64,000 nt of DNA from Ectobius pallidus (lineage: Eukaryota > Arthropoda > Insecta > Blattodea > Ectobiidae). The stretch covers positions 195,944,174 to 196,008,173 of the forward strand of contig CAXKWD010000003.1 in NCBI GenBank assembly GCA_964059195.1. The letters run 5' to 3'. The stretch's first letter is position 1. Each line of letters starts with the position of its first letter. A program made the translations under genes and the position numbers. The notes under the pieces are model-generated. The model saw nothing but the letters and a program-made list of their open reading frames with translations. It searched no databases and was not told where the DNA came from. Shown piece by piece: positions 54,401 through 64,000 of the stretch.

Positions 54401-54784
54401 CAAAATTCAAATTATTAATGGAAACAGATGAACTTCGGTAGTTATAGCCTACTGGTTCGAGGTATCCTAACGACAAGGTATGACCTTGTACTCAAGGAGT
54501 GTATAAATAAATCTCAATTAATAAATAAATCAGTAGTATATAGTATGTAGTTAATCTTATTACGGCTTATTTTCATTTTCCGACCAAACGACGTGAGCCT
54601 ATTTGTTAATTAATCGACATTGAACAGTCATATGCGCACAATGACATATTTCCAGAAATATTTAAGTCGATGGATTTAAATTTCAAGATGGATACAAAAT
54701 ACTGCATGAAAAGGCTTTCCTCAAATTAAAAACAGAAGTGTTTTTTCATTCTTATATTATTAAGTAGGACTACACTTAACTTGT

Positions 54785-56010
54785 ACACTTGTAAGGTCAA
54801 TATTGATGAATTTCATATCCGTTTGTGGTCAATACTCAGATTTATACCCAAAACATACCACCTTAAACCACAAATCATTAATGCAGACAGTTTATATCCT
54901 GATACAAGGTTGCTAATATATTGTATTAATTCAAGTGCCGTACTAAGATTTATGAGGAATATTCAGATGGCCTGCATCAAGTGTAATTATATATATATTT
55001 ATTTAACATTCATGCTTGTATACTTATAAAACCCGATATGTGTCGATTTGACACTAGTTATAAACCAAATCCTTAATTGTCAATGTTTACGCAATGTTTA
55101 TAAAACTACTAAAACCCTTAAAACAATTAAAATATTACAAAACATGTACATACAAGATAACATAAGCTACAGTACACCATTATAATTGAAGTCAATACAT
55201 AAATATTTCCCTCGTATTGACATGCATTGGTATTACAGGGTGTTTCAAAAATACTTGTACAAACTTTGTGCATGGGTTCCTTACACCAATAGAAGAAAAA
55301 AATTCATATTAACATAGGTCCCATAATCCTTTGTTTTCTCGTTAGGAACTGTTCAACACATTGGTACACTCGTAACACGTCAACACACAAAACTCGGTCA
55401 TAACAAATGCTCGAAATGTCCTCCTCTTGCTTCTAGACATGCATGTACTCTCGAATCATGGACTGTCACACCCTTTCAGATACTCCAGGATGGTGTCGAA
55501 TGGTTTCGAAGGCTTCCACGACACGTCGATGAATAAATGAATAACGAGAAAACAAGGATTATGGGACATACGTTCATAAGAACTTTTTTCCTTCTTTTGG
55601 TGTAAGGAACCCATGTCCGAAGTTTGTAAAAGTATTTTTGAAAAACCCTGTATATTGGAACTACGATGGAAATATTTAAGTATTGATTTCAATTACAATG
55701 GTGTACTGTAGCTTATGTTTATATAATTATGTTATGTAGAATTTTACTTGTTTGTAAGGGTTTTAACAGTTTATTACACATTGTGTAAACATTGATAATT
55801 AAGGATCTGATTCATAACTAATGTCAAATCGACACATATCTGGGTTTATAAGTATACAACCATGAATGTAAAATGCAGTCCATCTGAGTATTGAATTAAT
55901 ACAATAAGTTAGCAACCATGTATCAGGATATAAACTGTCTGCATTAATGATTTCTGGTATAAGGTGGTACATTTTGGGCATGAATCCAAACTTGTAAGGA
56001 CATAGCAATT
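54785..56010. repeat. Large inverted repeat (~360-450-bp arms) with a MITE at its centre
   Basis: 54785-55235 and 55651 to about 56010 are reverse complements with moderate divergence and one arm longer by indels. Shared blocks include ATCATTAATGCAGACAGTTT, TATATCCTGATAC and TGTGTCGATTTGACA. The frame at 54781-55029 lies in an arm and is not recognised as a gene. The MITE at 55236-55650 sits at the exact centre. Confidence 0.88.
55236..55650. mobile_element. 415-bp foldback MITE, TA target
   Basis: Ends CAGGGTGTTTCAAAAATACT and (inverted) CAGGGTTTTTCAAAAATACT open arms of about 120 bp that stay complementary (GTTCCTTACACCAA, CATAATCCTTTGTTTTCTCG), with TA on both sides. The Tc1/mariner type is inferred from CAGGGTG ends and the TA target. 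No coding. Confidence 0.85.
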
Positions 56011-56094
56011 TGTAACATTGCAGATATGAATGAACAGCATTTTCTTTAGGTCTATTAACGTCAATAATAATTGCTATCAGACTACTAAATATTT

Positions 56095-57417
56095 GTTTAT
56101 ATTTATATTTATATTTATTTACTCTTTTAAATTAATACAGAAAGAATTACATAAGTTGCCCCAAAGGAGCAAAGCTCGTGTTTGGGGTTAGTTCCTTTTA
56201 AATTACATCAGTTAAAAATTTAAAAAAATGCAAATAACATGTAAATGAATACAGGTACAATACAATCAAATTAAACTAAAAATACAATAAAATATAGTGA
56301 TACTAGTACTATTCAGAAAAGGGAAAGAAAAACATATAAATCATTATAAAAGGGAAAGTGTGAAATGTGGTTAATATTAATGTGTCTTATATTAGTTTTT
56401 TAATTCTGGATTTGAAAATGAAATACTTGTACATGGCTAATTCAGGGTGAAGTTTCATTATTGAGTTGTATAGCCGTGGACCAGAGTTTGAGCTGTGTAA
56501 TAGTCCTGCCGATGTGAAACATTTAGGTTCAATTAGAGTAGGTATTTGATTGCGTCTTGTAGTGTAATCATGAGGATGCTTTTGATATTTTTTTTTCGAT
56601 TTTTATGGTAGAAATTCAATATAGTGTGTTTATAAATTTGCTCAATATTTAATACTTTAAATTCGTTATATATCCGGTTAGTGGGATAATCAATTCGTTT
56701 ATTCAGGCATATTTTAATTATACGTTTTTGCAATATGATCAGTGGCTCAATAGTAGTTTTTGCAGTACCTCCCCACCCACATATGCCATCTTGGATTACC
56801 GATTCAACTATAGCTAGATATACAAGCCTTAAAACAGAGGTAGGCAAGTAATGACGTAGGCTTACAAATTTATAAATTGTTTTGCGGATCCTTGTACATA
56901 AATATGATATATGTTTGTTCCATTTTAAGTATTGATCTATAATGATTCCCAAATATTTCACCTCTGTAGATTCTTTAAGATAAGGGCAATTACATGAGGC
57001 CGAGTGACTACAAATAGGGTTATGAATAGTTAATTTTAGATAGTTGAGTGTTTCTAACTGACGCATACCAGAGGCTGTTAAAGAAAAAGGTACTAAAGTT
57101 GTTTTATTTACATTTAGCGATAACAAATTAAGGTCTAGCCAGTTTTTTATCATATTCATGCCTGCATTTGCATGTTTATAAACTTCCTCCCAGGTTAAGC
57201 CACTAAAGATCACCACTGTATCATCTGCATAAGAATACGAAGTTCCGTTGTATGCTTGCAAATCAATTTTTAACAAATCATTTATGAATATTAAAAACAG
57301 AATTGGGCCTAATATTGTTCCTTGAGGAACCCCTATTTGAATTTCTCTGTTTTCACTAATTTCATCATCAATTTTGGTAACTTGGTTTCTTGAATAAACA
57401 GCAATCGTTCGTATAAA
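56095..57417 (-). mobile_element. 5'-truncated Jockey/CR1-like non-LTR retrotransposon
   Basis: Coding remnant 56533-57417 is followed (towards lower coordinates) by a C-terminal tail near 56400-56530 (EPKCFTSAGLLHSSNSGPRL, then LYNS) in a shifted frame. A 3' UTR follows with the hairpin CCCCAAACACGAGCTTTGCTC...GGGG at about 56160-56190, then a TAAATAAATATA-type tail at 56096-56125. The 5' end is lost within the RT. Confidence 0.85.
56533..57417 (-). CDS. Reverse transcriptase, C-terminal half (partial)
   Basis: About 294 codons are open on the minus strand. IQIGVPQGTILGPILFLIF is RT motif B and YADDTVVIFSGL the catalytic motif C. KYLGIIID and LKWNKHI follow, then the thumb and connection region (LRLVYLAIVESVIQDGICGW, LQKRIIKICL), typical of Jockey/CR1 elements. 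The fingers, first catalytic Asp and the endonuclease are missing upstream of the truncation near 57417; an in-frame stop lies at 57430-57432. The frame then ends early at 56533 and the normal C terminus continues in another frame, so this is a dead but fairly young copy. Confidence 0.85.
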   Translation of the reverse strand, partial: FIRTIAVYSRNQVTKIDDEISENREIQIGVPQGTILGPILFLIFINDLLKIDLQAYNGTSYSYADDTVVIFSGLTWEEVYKHANAGMNMIKNWLDLNLLSLNVNKTTLVPFSLTASGMRQLETLNYLKLTIHNPICSHSASCNCPYLKESTEVKYLGIIIDQYLKWNKHISYLCTRIRKTIYKFVSLRHYLPTSVLRLVYLAIVESVIQDGICGWGGTAKTTIEPLIILQKRIIKICLNKRIDYPTNRIYNEFKVLNIEQIYKHTILNFYHKNRKKNIKSILMITLQDAIKYLL

Positions 57418-57693
57418 CAGTGTATTCAGCTACTCGGAGCAGCATGTTATAGGATCTGCTGAGAGTGGTGCAGTGTCTTACGTGTATATCCTCTACAAAC
57501 ATCTTGTGTCCACACACGATTCACGTGCGTGCAAGTAACTTGAGAAGTTTCAATTGTCGGCACAGGAAATTGTCTTGGTCACAGCAATTTCCGATATACG
57601 TCAACTGTTCCTAGGAAATGCTCAGCTCTTTTCACGTTATTAACAGCATGGAATTATTTTTTTTATCTTCTTAAATACCAATGCTCTCAGATG
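57418..57693. other. Unassigned
   Basis: No gene recognised. Confidence 0.45.
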
Positions 57694-58148
57694 CAGGGCC
57701 GGATTTAAGAGTATGCCGCCTATAGTCTAAAGTCCATTTGCCGCCCCCTCTATGGTTCATATTTGCTTAATACGTTTGTTTTATACAACCAAATGATAAA
57801 ATTCGTTTAGTTTAGATAAAACTACAATTTTAATGGTTTACATAATAAATTATATAATCAAATTTGTTATCTAAATGTGTTTTTAATTACTTCTTTTAAG
57901 ATTCGTTAAAAAATGAAACGGGTTTCGAAATTAATTAATTAATTTGTTCTTGCAGATCAGTGAATTTGTATTATGTTATAGTTTTAGAAATTAGGCTACG
58001 TAGAAGGACTAAAACATATTTTTAAGTAACATGTATTCTTAAATTCGTACGGAAAATATTATTAACTTCTGAAATACTTCATTCTAACTTAACTGCTGCC
58101 CCCTGAAAATTTGCCGCTCTTGGCTGCAGCCTACTTAGCCTATTTAGA
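57694..58148. mobile_element. Decayed hAT-like MITE
   Basis: Left end CAGGGCCGGATTTAAG, then GCCGCCTATAG and TTTGCCGCCCC, mirrored at the right by GCTGCCCCC, TTTGCCGCTC and GCAGCCTACTTAGCC. The outermost right end is degraded and no 8-bp duplication was found. Confidence 0.5.
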
Positions 58149-58159
58149 AGTTTTTAGAA

Positions 58160-58430
58160 TACTTTAGGAGAAAAATTCTCTCCGACACTGTGACTTGAAC
58201 CTATGCTTCAATTAGTTTCCCATGCCGATGCTCTACCAATTAAGCTAGCTAGGGTCATAATCATGGCGCCGGATGGAATATTTCTCCTTTACTTACCTTT
58301 AATGGCCGATCTTATGAAAGAAGTTTAAATCATATAGTCCCACATTAGGCTCACTAATTTTGTGAATTTTTGACCGGGTTTCCACTGTTATCGTACATTA
58401 ACATTTAAGATGGAGATGTGTATTCATTAA
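58160..58430 (-). repeat. Half of a tRNA-like foldback unit
   Basis: Diverged relative of 36546-36850: AGGAGAAAAATTCTCTCCGA, the minus-strand tRNA-like arm (GCTCTACCAATTAAGCTAG) and the block ending CACTGTTATCGTACATTAAC. Confidence 0.65.
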
Positions 58431-58631
58431 TTGAATTTAAAGCTAAGATAAGCGTAAAATAAACGTTTTGAGCCATCAATTTTACATCGCTACATTGAAT
58501 GCCTACTTCATGTTATATTTATGAGTGACGTAAAAGCTTGAATGTTGTATCTTAAAGCAGATATAATTTTATATTTAATATTAACTAAAAAAAGTGATTA
58601 ATAATGATGAGAAATATATTTCAAATTATTA

Positions 58632-58632
58632 A

Positions 58633-58677
<45 letters not shown>

Positions 58678-59060
58678 CATCATCATTAGGTCGCAATAAG
58701 CCCGTAGATACCTAGAAGGGAGAATTTCTTCCTTTGTGTCTACAATCTTTTCATCCTTGTGCCGTGAACTTTTTCTTGTCATTGCTCCAAATTATTCCAC
58801 TCTTTCACTTCTGTTTTCCTTTGGTCAGCTTTCCGCTTGGCAGTGCTTTGGATCTACACATGTTCCTGTTTTGAATGTCCACTTCTTTGATTCCCTCTAA
58901 TTTAAACTTTTTTGCTGATCCTAGAATTGTCCGTTCTAGCTTTGCTCCTGTTTTCATGAAATTCTACTTTTTTGTGAGTCTGTCGTAGTTATTCCTTCAC
59001 TGTGAAGGTTAGATTTTAATCTGCGTTTTATAAGGTCACTGTAAATGCACGTTTATTGTT
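58632..59060 (-). mobile_element. APE-type non-LTR retrotransposon 3' fragment
   Basis: The tail is the (ATT)n/(ATC)n tract at 58634-58687. The minus-strand sequence above it is a very decayed version of the C terminus seen at 39437-39955 and 59400-59720 (Lys-rich, multiple shifts). Confidence 0.6.
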
Positions 59061-59399
59061 TGATTTATTTTCATTTTCATTGAGTATCATGGGAGAAGTT
59101 TTTGTTGATAAATCATTGAGGAACTAATATGAACAGAATTTTTATGATGAAACTGATAAAAACAAACAACGGGCTTCATAAAAACGAGTGTTGCATCCGG
59201 AATGTATTTTTTAGCCTATCAGCAGCCTACATATGTATGACGTAGTCATCGTGGGAATATCAATCATAGCTATCGTGATCAATGTCAGGTTTGCTTATGG
59301 ATTTTTATTTGTGTTTGAATGTTGTAGCTGATTTGTATATGTGATACGGAAATAACAGTTATCACTAAGAAAAATATAATAATAATAACTAATGCTCTA

Positions 59400-59720
59400 A
59401 TATTCACAGCGACATTATAAAACGCAAATTAAAATATTATGGACACATCAAAAGGAAGAACCCAGATAGACTTACAAAACGAATAGTCGAATTCTATTAA
59501 GTAAAGACAACAACAAAAAAACACTATGAAATGGAATGACGAAATCAAAACAGATCTAAAACTGGCATGAATTACACCAGAAGATAACGGATCCAAAATT
59601 AGTAAGTGGAAAGTTGACCAAGAGGAGAAACCAATGAAGAAAACTGGAACAACATGGTCTCAAAGGAGAAGGAAGCCCACAGCAAAAGAATGAAAGAAGT
59701 ATAGGCACAATGAAAGTCAA
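59400..59720 (+). mobile_element. APE-type non-LTR retrotransposon, C-terminal fragment
   Basis: Plus-strand codons give IIKRKLKYYGHIKRKNPDRL and TKRIVEFY near 59410-59495, then after frame changes the AHSKRMKEV block near 59675-59705. The L-K-x-x-GHIKR-NPDRLTKRI pattern marks the C-terminal domain of arthropod endonuclease-RT proteins. No long A-rich tail remains. Confidence 0.75.
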
Positions 59721-60132
59721 ATGCATGCCTCTAAGTATAAAATGTATTACCCCCAATTTAATGATAATGCTTTTTTTAGATTTGCCTTTACTTACATTTA
59801 TTTATTTATTATTATTATTATTTTTTTTATTTTTTTTTAACAATATTCAGATGGTATAGCAGCTATTATGAGTTTAAAAATGTTTTACAATATTTCAGTA
59901 TAGTTTGTAAAAGACTGTATAGCACATAAAATATTGTTTAATACCTGTTTAATATGTACCGTCTTCTAAGATAACCTCAAATATTTTATGGCCTAATCTA
60001 ATTGTTATCTGTACGATTAGTATAAGATATTTCAATTTAAAAAACATGGTAATATAGAAAACACAATGAAAATTCCACAGAATGAAAATAAAGGCAATAG
60101 ATTAAACATAATGGAAAATTTAGAAATCTACA
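59721..60132. other. Unassigned AT-rich sequence
   Basis: No gene recognised. Confidence 0.45.
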
Positions 60133-60278
60133 AGCTAGACCAGGATCGCTCACAGCGGGCATTTCGCCCAGTGGGCGCTCGGTGCACGTAACGGGCGGGC
60201 GGAGTAGTTGCGTGTTGTCAGCGTTCGCAGGGTAAACAAAACTGTTGTCTCGCTGCAGTGACGGCTGGTACCGTGAAT

Positions 60279-61100
60279 ATGGATTCGGCGGAGAAGAGAC
60301 CAAGTTGTAGTGGAAATAATGTGGGACAAGAATCCCAATGGGAATGACAGTGCCTTTTTGTACAAAGTGGAGAACGTGCTAAATGTTTAATATGTGGAGA
60401 TTCCGTTATAGCAAAAAAATATAACGTTGAGCGACACTGCAATTCAAAACATGGTGGCATGTATAACAGTGTTCAGGGAGACGAGCGGTTGGAACTAATT
60501 GTAAATTTAAAAGAAGCCAACGTCAATGAGGTGAGCTCTTTTATTTTAATTATACTTGATATGACCCATTAATATTATTCGAGTTTATTATATCATTTTA
60601 TTTATTCGCCAATTTTAATTCTAGGAAGTTGAAGCTACAAACGACGGTGCGGTGAGGGCGAGCTTTAGAATTGCTCAATTAATTGCACGGGAACTTCGAC
60701 CATTCACCACTGGGCCATTTGTAAAGGAGTGCCTCGAGATTGCCAGTGAATCTGTATGTCCACTAAGTACACCGCAATTTAATGCAATTTGTCTGTCTCG
60801 TCATACAATTGCACGCCGTCTAGAAGACCTTAGTACAGATGTTGAACGACAACTAAGATTGAGAGGGAAACAATTCATTGCATATTCTCTGTGCCTTGAT
60901 GAAAGTATCGACGTTGTTGATAATCATAATTGGCTATTTTCGTCCGAGGAGTAGATATAGATCTGAATATCACAGAAGAGCTTCTGGATTTAATCCCCTT
61001 GAGAGATACATGTACTAGCGAAGACATATTTCGTGCTGTTGAAAATGTTATTGACAATATGAAACTGCCCTGGAATACGCTGTTTCTGTCGCCACTGTAA
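60279..61100 (+). pseudogene. hAT transposase (GTF2IRD2/ZBED-like), N-terminal part, two exons
   Basis: Exon 1 runs 60279-60530 from ATG. It holds a C-x2-C-x13-H-x4-H finger (C36, C39, H53, H58, in CLICG...ERHCNSKH), the BED-like DNA-binding domain of this group. A TGA at 60345-60347 breaks it. A 94-bp intron, 60531-60624, has GTGAGC at the donor and CTAG at the acceptor and keeps phase 0. Exon 2 encodes RIAQLIARELRPFTTG, then LSRHTIARRLEDLSTDVE and CLDESIDV (the DES/T first catalytic region). A frameshift near 60935 moves the frame to VRGVDIDLNITEELLDLIPL, and the frame stops at 61098-61100. No function expected. Confidence 0.85.
60531..60624 (+). other. Spliceosomal intron in the hAT transposase remnant
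   Basis: Starts GAG|GTGAGC and ends TTCTAG|GAA with an AT-rich interior and no frame change between exons. It shows the source gene was spliced. Confidence 0.7.
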
Positions 61101-61199
61101 TCGCTACCATCTCCAGTTGTGACACACCACTCGTAGTCCCTGCCCAGTTCAACTGGGCACGCCCGATTTCCTGCCCACCTGAGCACCCCTGAGCTAGAC

Positions 61200-61736
61200 A
61201 TAAAGTTAAAATATTAAATGAAAATGTGAAAGACCATAATCCTCTGTTTGAGCTGATCAATGAACACACCCGCCCATCATAAATACGGAACTTAATAAAG
61301 GGGTCAATAGCAGTGTCTCACATCTGGTACACACAAGGCAGAATATTACTACATACACATTTCTAAAATAGGATATTTAATAACTTTCCATTTCAAAATG
61401 TTTGTACATTTATTTATTAGGCTGAGGTAGCTTATTATAAGCTGAATTGCATCCCTAGACAATAGAATACCTTGAAAATTTGCAATTTCAAAGCATAAGA
61501 GCAGCATAACCACAAACCTAATAGTGTCAACAAAACATCAAGAATGCCGCAAGAATAGTGAATTGTGATAAAAACATCTACACTGAAATATTGTAATTAT
61601 ATTTTTAATTCACAATAGCTGCTGTAGTATGTCTTTATTGCCTTATCAAAATAAATAAATGTAATTAAAGGCAAATCAATAAAAGGCATCATTAAATTAG
61701 GGATACAAGTGGATATTTAAAACGTAAAATATTACC
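61200..61736. other. Unassigned
   Basis: No gene recognised. Confidence 0.45.
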
Positions 61737-61807
61737 CTTAACGGAAAATGAAATTCATTAATACTTCTAAGTACTTTGCGTATTCCTAAGGGGCTCATTG
61801 TCAAATA

Positions 61808-61844
<37 letters not shown>

Positions 61845-61990
61845 CACAGATTTTCATAGTCACTTTAGAAAACACAGAATCAAGTTTTTCGGACACACCT
61901 AGATCTTTGGTAAACTAAAGTAAATGGTCGGATTTTAAGGATATCAGTAAGAATCGCCCAAGAGGTCGTCAAAATATTAATATGAATGAC
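61737..61990 (+). mobile_element. Non-LTR retrotransposon 3' end scraps
   Basis: CTTCTAAGTACTTTGCGTAT resembles the 3' end at 565-595 (CTCTAAGTACTTTACGTAG) and runs into an (ATT)n tail at 61808-61842. A separate scrap with KHRIKFFGHT follows at about 61870-61900. Confidence 0.55.
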
Positions 61991-62027
61991 AGAATATTAT
62001 TATATTTTTAAAAATTATCCTGTTTAT

Positions 62028-62495
62028 ATTTGCAACTTGCGTCCACCGCTGTGGCGTAGGGCTTCTCTTACGCAGCGGGCCTGGGTTCGAATCTTGGTCG
62101 GGACTAGTTAACTAGGTGAGGTTTTTCCGGGGTTTTTCATCACCTTTGAGACAAATGTCGGGTAACTTTAGGCCCTTGCGTCCCCGGATATCATATGGCC
62201 ACCATTATCATCTTCATCCCATCCTCGCCTTGTCCAGAGTGAATGTGTGTGAATGGTGTGTCTCGTCCTATGTGTTCGTGTTGTCTCGGAGGTGACCCCG
62301 GCATTGGGCCGATCACTCATCCGAGGAGGCCCTCCATGTCATTGTCTGGTCAAAAAAATATGTTTGTGATCCATGGATAATCCCTCTCCCGACAGGTCGC
62401 GGCCCTATAAGGCCCGGGCGGCGTGGGTAGCTTAAATGTCCTTAAAAGGGAGAGGTGAAACTAAGGTAAAGAAAGAAAGAACATTTGCAACTTGC
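62028..62495 (+). mobile_element. tRNA-derived SINE S1, full length, with TSD
   Basis: Element 62041-62482: head CCACCGCTGTGGCGTAGGGC with B box GGGTTCGAATC, body as in the copy at 27994 but without the long TG tract, and a GAAA tail. A 13-bp duplication ATTTGCAACTTGC lies at 62028-62040 and 62483-62495. Confidence 0.93.
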
Positions 62496-63114
62496 TCATT
62501 GGTGTATAGTCTATGTTGTTTTTTACGTTTCTACAACATGATTCCAAATTGAACAAAAGAATTAATTAATGTTCTTCAGTGATGGAGCACACATCTTGAT
62601 TTCTGTTTTTTGTGTAATTTTATTTCCAATCGCAATAAAGTATTTCACTTGATGTAAATTTTGAACTTGTACATCCAGGCGGTATCTCATTTGTTGATGT
62701 CTTGTGAAGCTTCAATATGAATACTTTCCTTCACGCAGTCCGCTACATTCACTAAAGTTCTGATCTGCTCATGCGCAGTAACACAAATCAGCCTGCCTCT
62801 TCTATTCAGGAGCACGATATAGCAACTCCGTTTCTGAAAACTTGTTCATGATACAGAAATGAGTTCGTCGAGGTATCTCTGAGGAGTAAATTGTTATTAT
62901 GGTTTGGAATCTACGCCACGAGAGAGAATATATTTGAATTAACTGGAAGTGAATGAAACAAGCTACACTTGTCATTACTTCTGACTGATCACATGGCCTC
63001 ATGAGGCCTATTCTTTGTCTCTGGCAACCAGCAGTTGTTGCAGGGAGAATAACAAATATAAATATTTTATACCGAGTTTAGCAAGTATACAGTTACAACA
63101 GCATCACTGTATTT
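62496..63114. other. Unassigned
   Basis: No gene recognised. Confidence 0.45.
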
Positions 63115-63122
63115 GTAATAAT

Positions 63123-63835
63123 CAGGGCCCGGATTCTGATGACCTAAAAATGTTTGAAAAATGACCCTAAATTTTAAAGAAAATTACTTAATACTTATAA
63201 AAAATGACCTATAAACTGATATTTTATTTATAAAAGATTATTATTGTACACACAAAGTTACAGACTAGTTTGTACATAATTGCAAAAACTGTAAATAACT
63301 GTAATGTTGCGAATGTTCTTTCTTTATACTGGCACTGGTCAGTCAAAATTCGGAATTTCCTTTTGTAGTCTGCCGGATTATATTGTTGTTTAATTCAGGG
63401 TAAACAGTAGTTTGCACTCTCAAATCCAAGCAAGTGCCAAGTCAATCTAATAACAATAGTAATATAATACAAAATATTGGCGTTTCTTTGATTCTCATTT
63501 CCGACTGAGACATTACAACACTTAATTTTTCCTTCTTGCATTAAACAAACAACACTTCAAAGACAGCACCGCTAGCGACAAAAAAAAGTTAATACACTCA
63601 ATGTAAATAGATGAAAATGACTAAATAAGGAAGCAAAAATGACACGAAAATGACAAAATAATGACCTAAAATTGAAAAAATGCCCTAAAAATATAAAATG
63701 GCATAAAATGACAAAAATGACCTAATAAAAATGTATTTCTATAACCTAAAGGCCATGATTAGGATTTATCTACAAGTTGGCAATGTCTATGTAGCACCAA
63801 TAAAAAGATGACATGTCATTAGAATCCGGGCCCTG
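63123..63835 (-). mobile_element. hAT element (family 2), copy 2
   Basis: Inverted ends CAGGGCCCGGATTCTRATGA; flanks GTAATAAT and ATAATAAT are a near-perfect octamer duplication (63115-63122 and 63836-63843). Matches 42747-44011 in reverse without the nested insert. Subterminal AAAATGACC motifs occur at both ends, densest near 63610-63730. No coding. Confidence 0.9.
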
Positions 63836-64000
63836 ATAATAATCTTTCACCAAACCCGTTGCTCACAAGAACATAATCTGTTAATTTAAAAACTTTGCAG
63901 TCTCGTCGAATTCTGCTGGTGTTCAAAATCAGGGATCGGAAAACTGTGTGATTATTAATGTATTTAGTCATTTGAAAATGATTTTCAAATGATAATGATA

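Larger units (their letters stand above)
60141..61191 (+). mobile_element. Internally deleted hAT transposon with 8-bp TSD and gene remains
   Basis: A perfect octamer AGCTAGAC flanks both ends (60133-60140 and 61192-61199). Termini are CAGGATCGCTCA (left) and CAGGGGTGCTCA (right, inverted), with GC-rich GGGCA/GGGCG repeats just inside. The 1051-bp element keeps the start of a transposase gene; the catalytic middle and C terminus are deleted. Confidence 0.93.

Overview
This is AT-rich animal nuclear DNA, most likely from an insect or other arthropod with a large, repeat-packed genome. That inference rests on the mix of elements: mariner/Tc1-type transposons, hAT and PIF/Harbinger elements, several tRNA-derived SINE families, a Helitron, APE-type and restriction-endonuclease (R2-like) non-LTR retrotransposons, and long microsatellites. 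The species cannot be read from the sequence. I found no convincing host protein-coding gene, no rRNA and no bona fide tRNA gene. Nearly everything recognisable is mobile DNA or its debris, often nested.

Layout. 1-5.2 kb: a non-LTR 3' fragment, a hAT element with intact 8-bp target duplication, a dispersed repeat and a deleted mariner. 5.3-14 kb: a deleted mariner, a SINE with 16-bp target duplication, a 625-bp hAT MITE, a deleted Tc1/mariner-type element and another SINE. 14.3-19.6 kb: a run of long inverted repeats (a foldback element with tRNA-like arms, a perfect 162-bp palindrome, a diverged foldback element), plus an expanded copy of the most abundant repeat here (called Rep-A). 20-28.5 kb: nested repeats, a SINE with an internal 115-bp duplication, a decayed hAT, a mariner end, a candidate complete Helitron and a SINE. 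30.5-32.7 kb: a 5'-truncated R2-like retrotransposon with an uninterrupted 490-codon reading frame, the best coding sequence in the window. 33-39 kb: a Harbinger element, a SINE, tandem tRNA-like foldback units, a TTA-flanked MITE and a degenerate tandem array. 39-44 kb: retrotransposon fragments, a 1.37-kb mariner with near-perfect ends and a hAT interrupted by a retrotransposon end. 45-52 kb: low-complexity tracts, an inverted second copy of the first hAT family and RT fragments. 52.8-57.4 kb: a second Harbinger copy with a nested hairpin element, a 1.2-kb inverted repeat with a MITE at its centre, and a truncated non-LTR element. 57.7-64 kb: further hAT elements, including one with recognisable two-exon transposase gene remains, a full SINE and retrotransposon ends.

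No intact autonomous element is present. Points most worth following up are the perfect palindrome, the tRNA-like foldback family, the ~500-bp Rep-A family (about ten copies), the Helitron with an empty-site comparison, shared subterminal motif arrays in two hAT families, a hairpin conserved between two retrotransposon 3' UTRs, and a strong excess of the palindrome TAGGCCTA.
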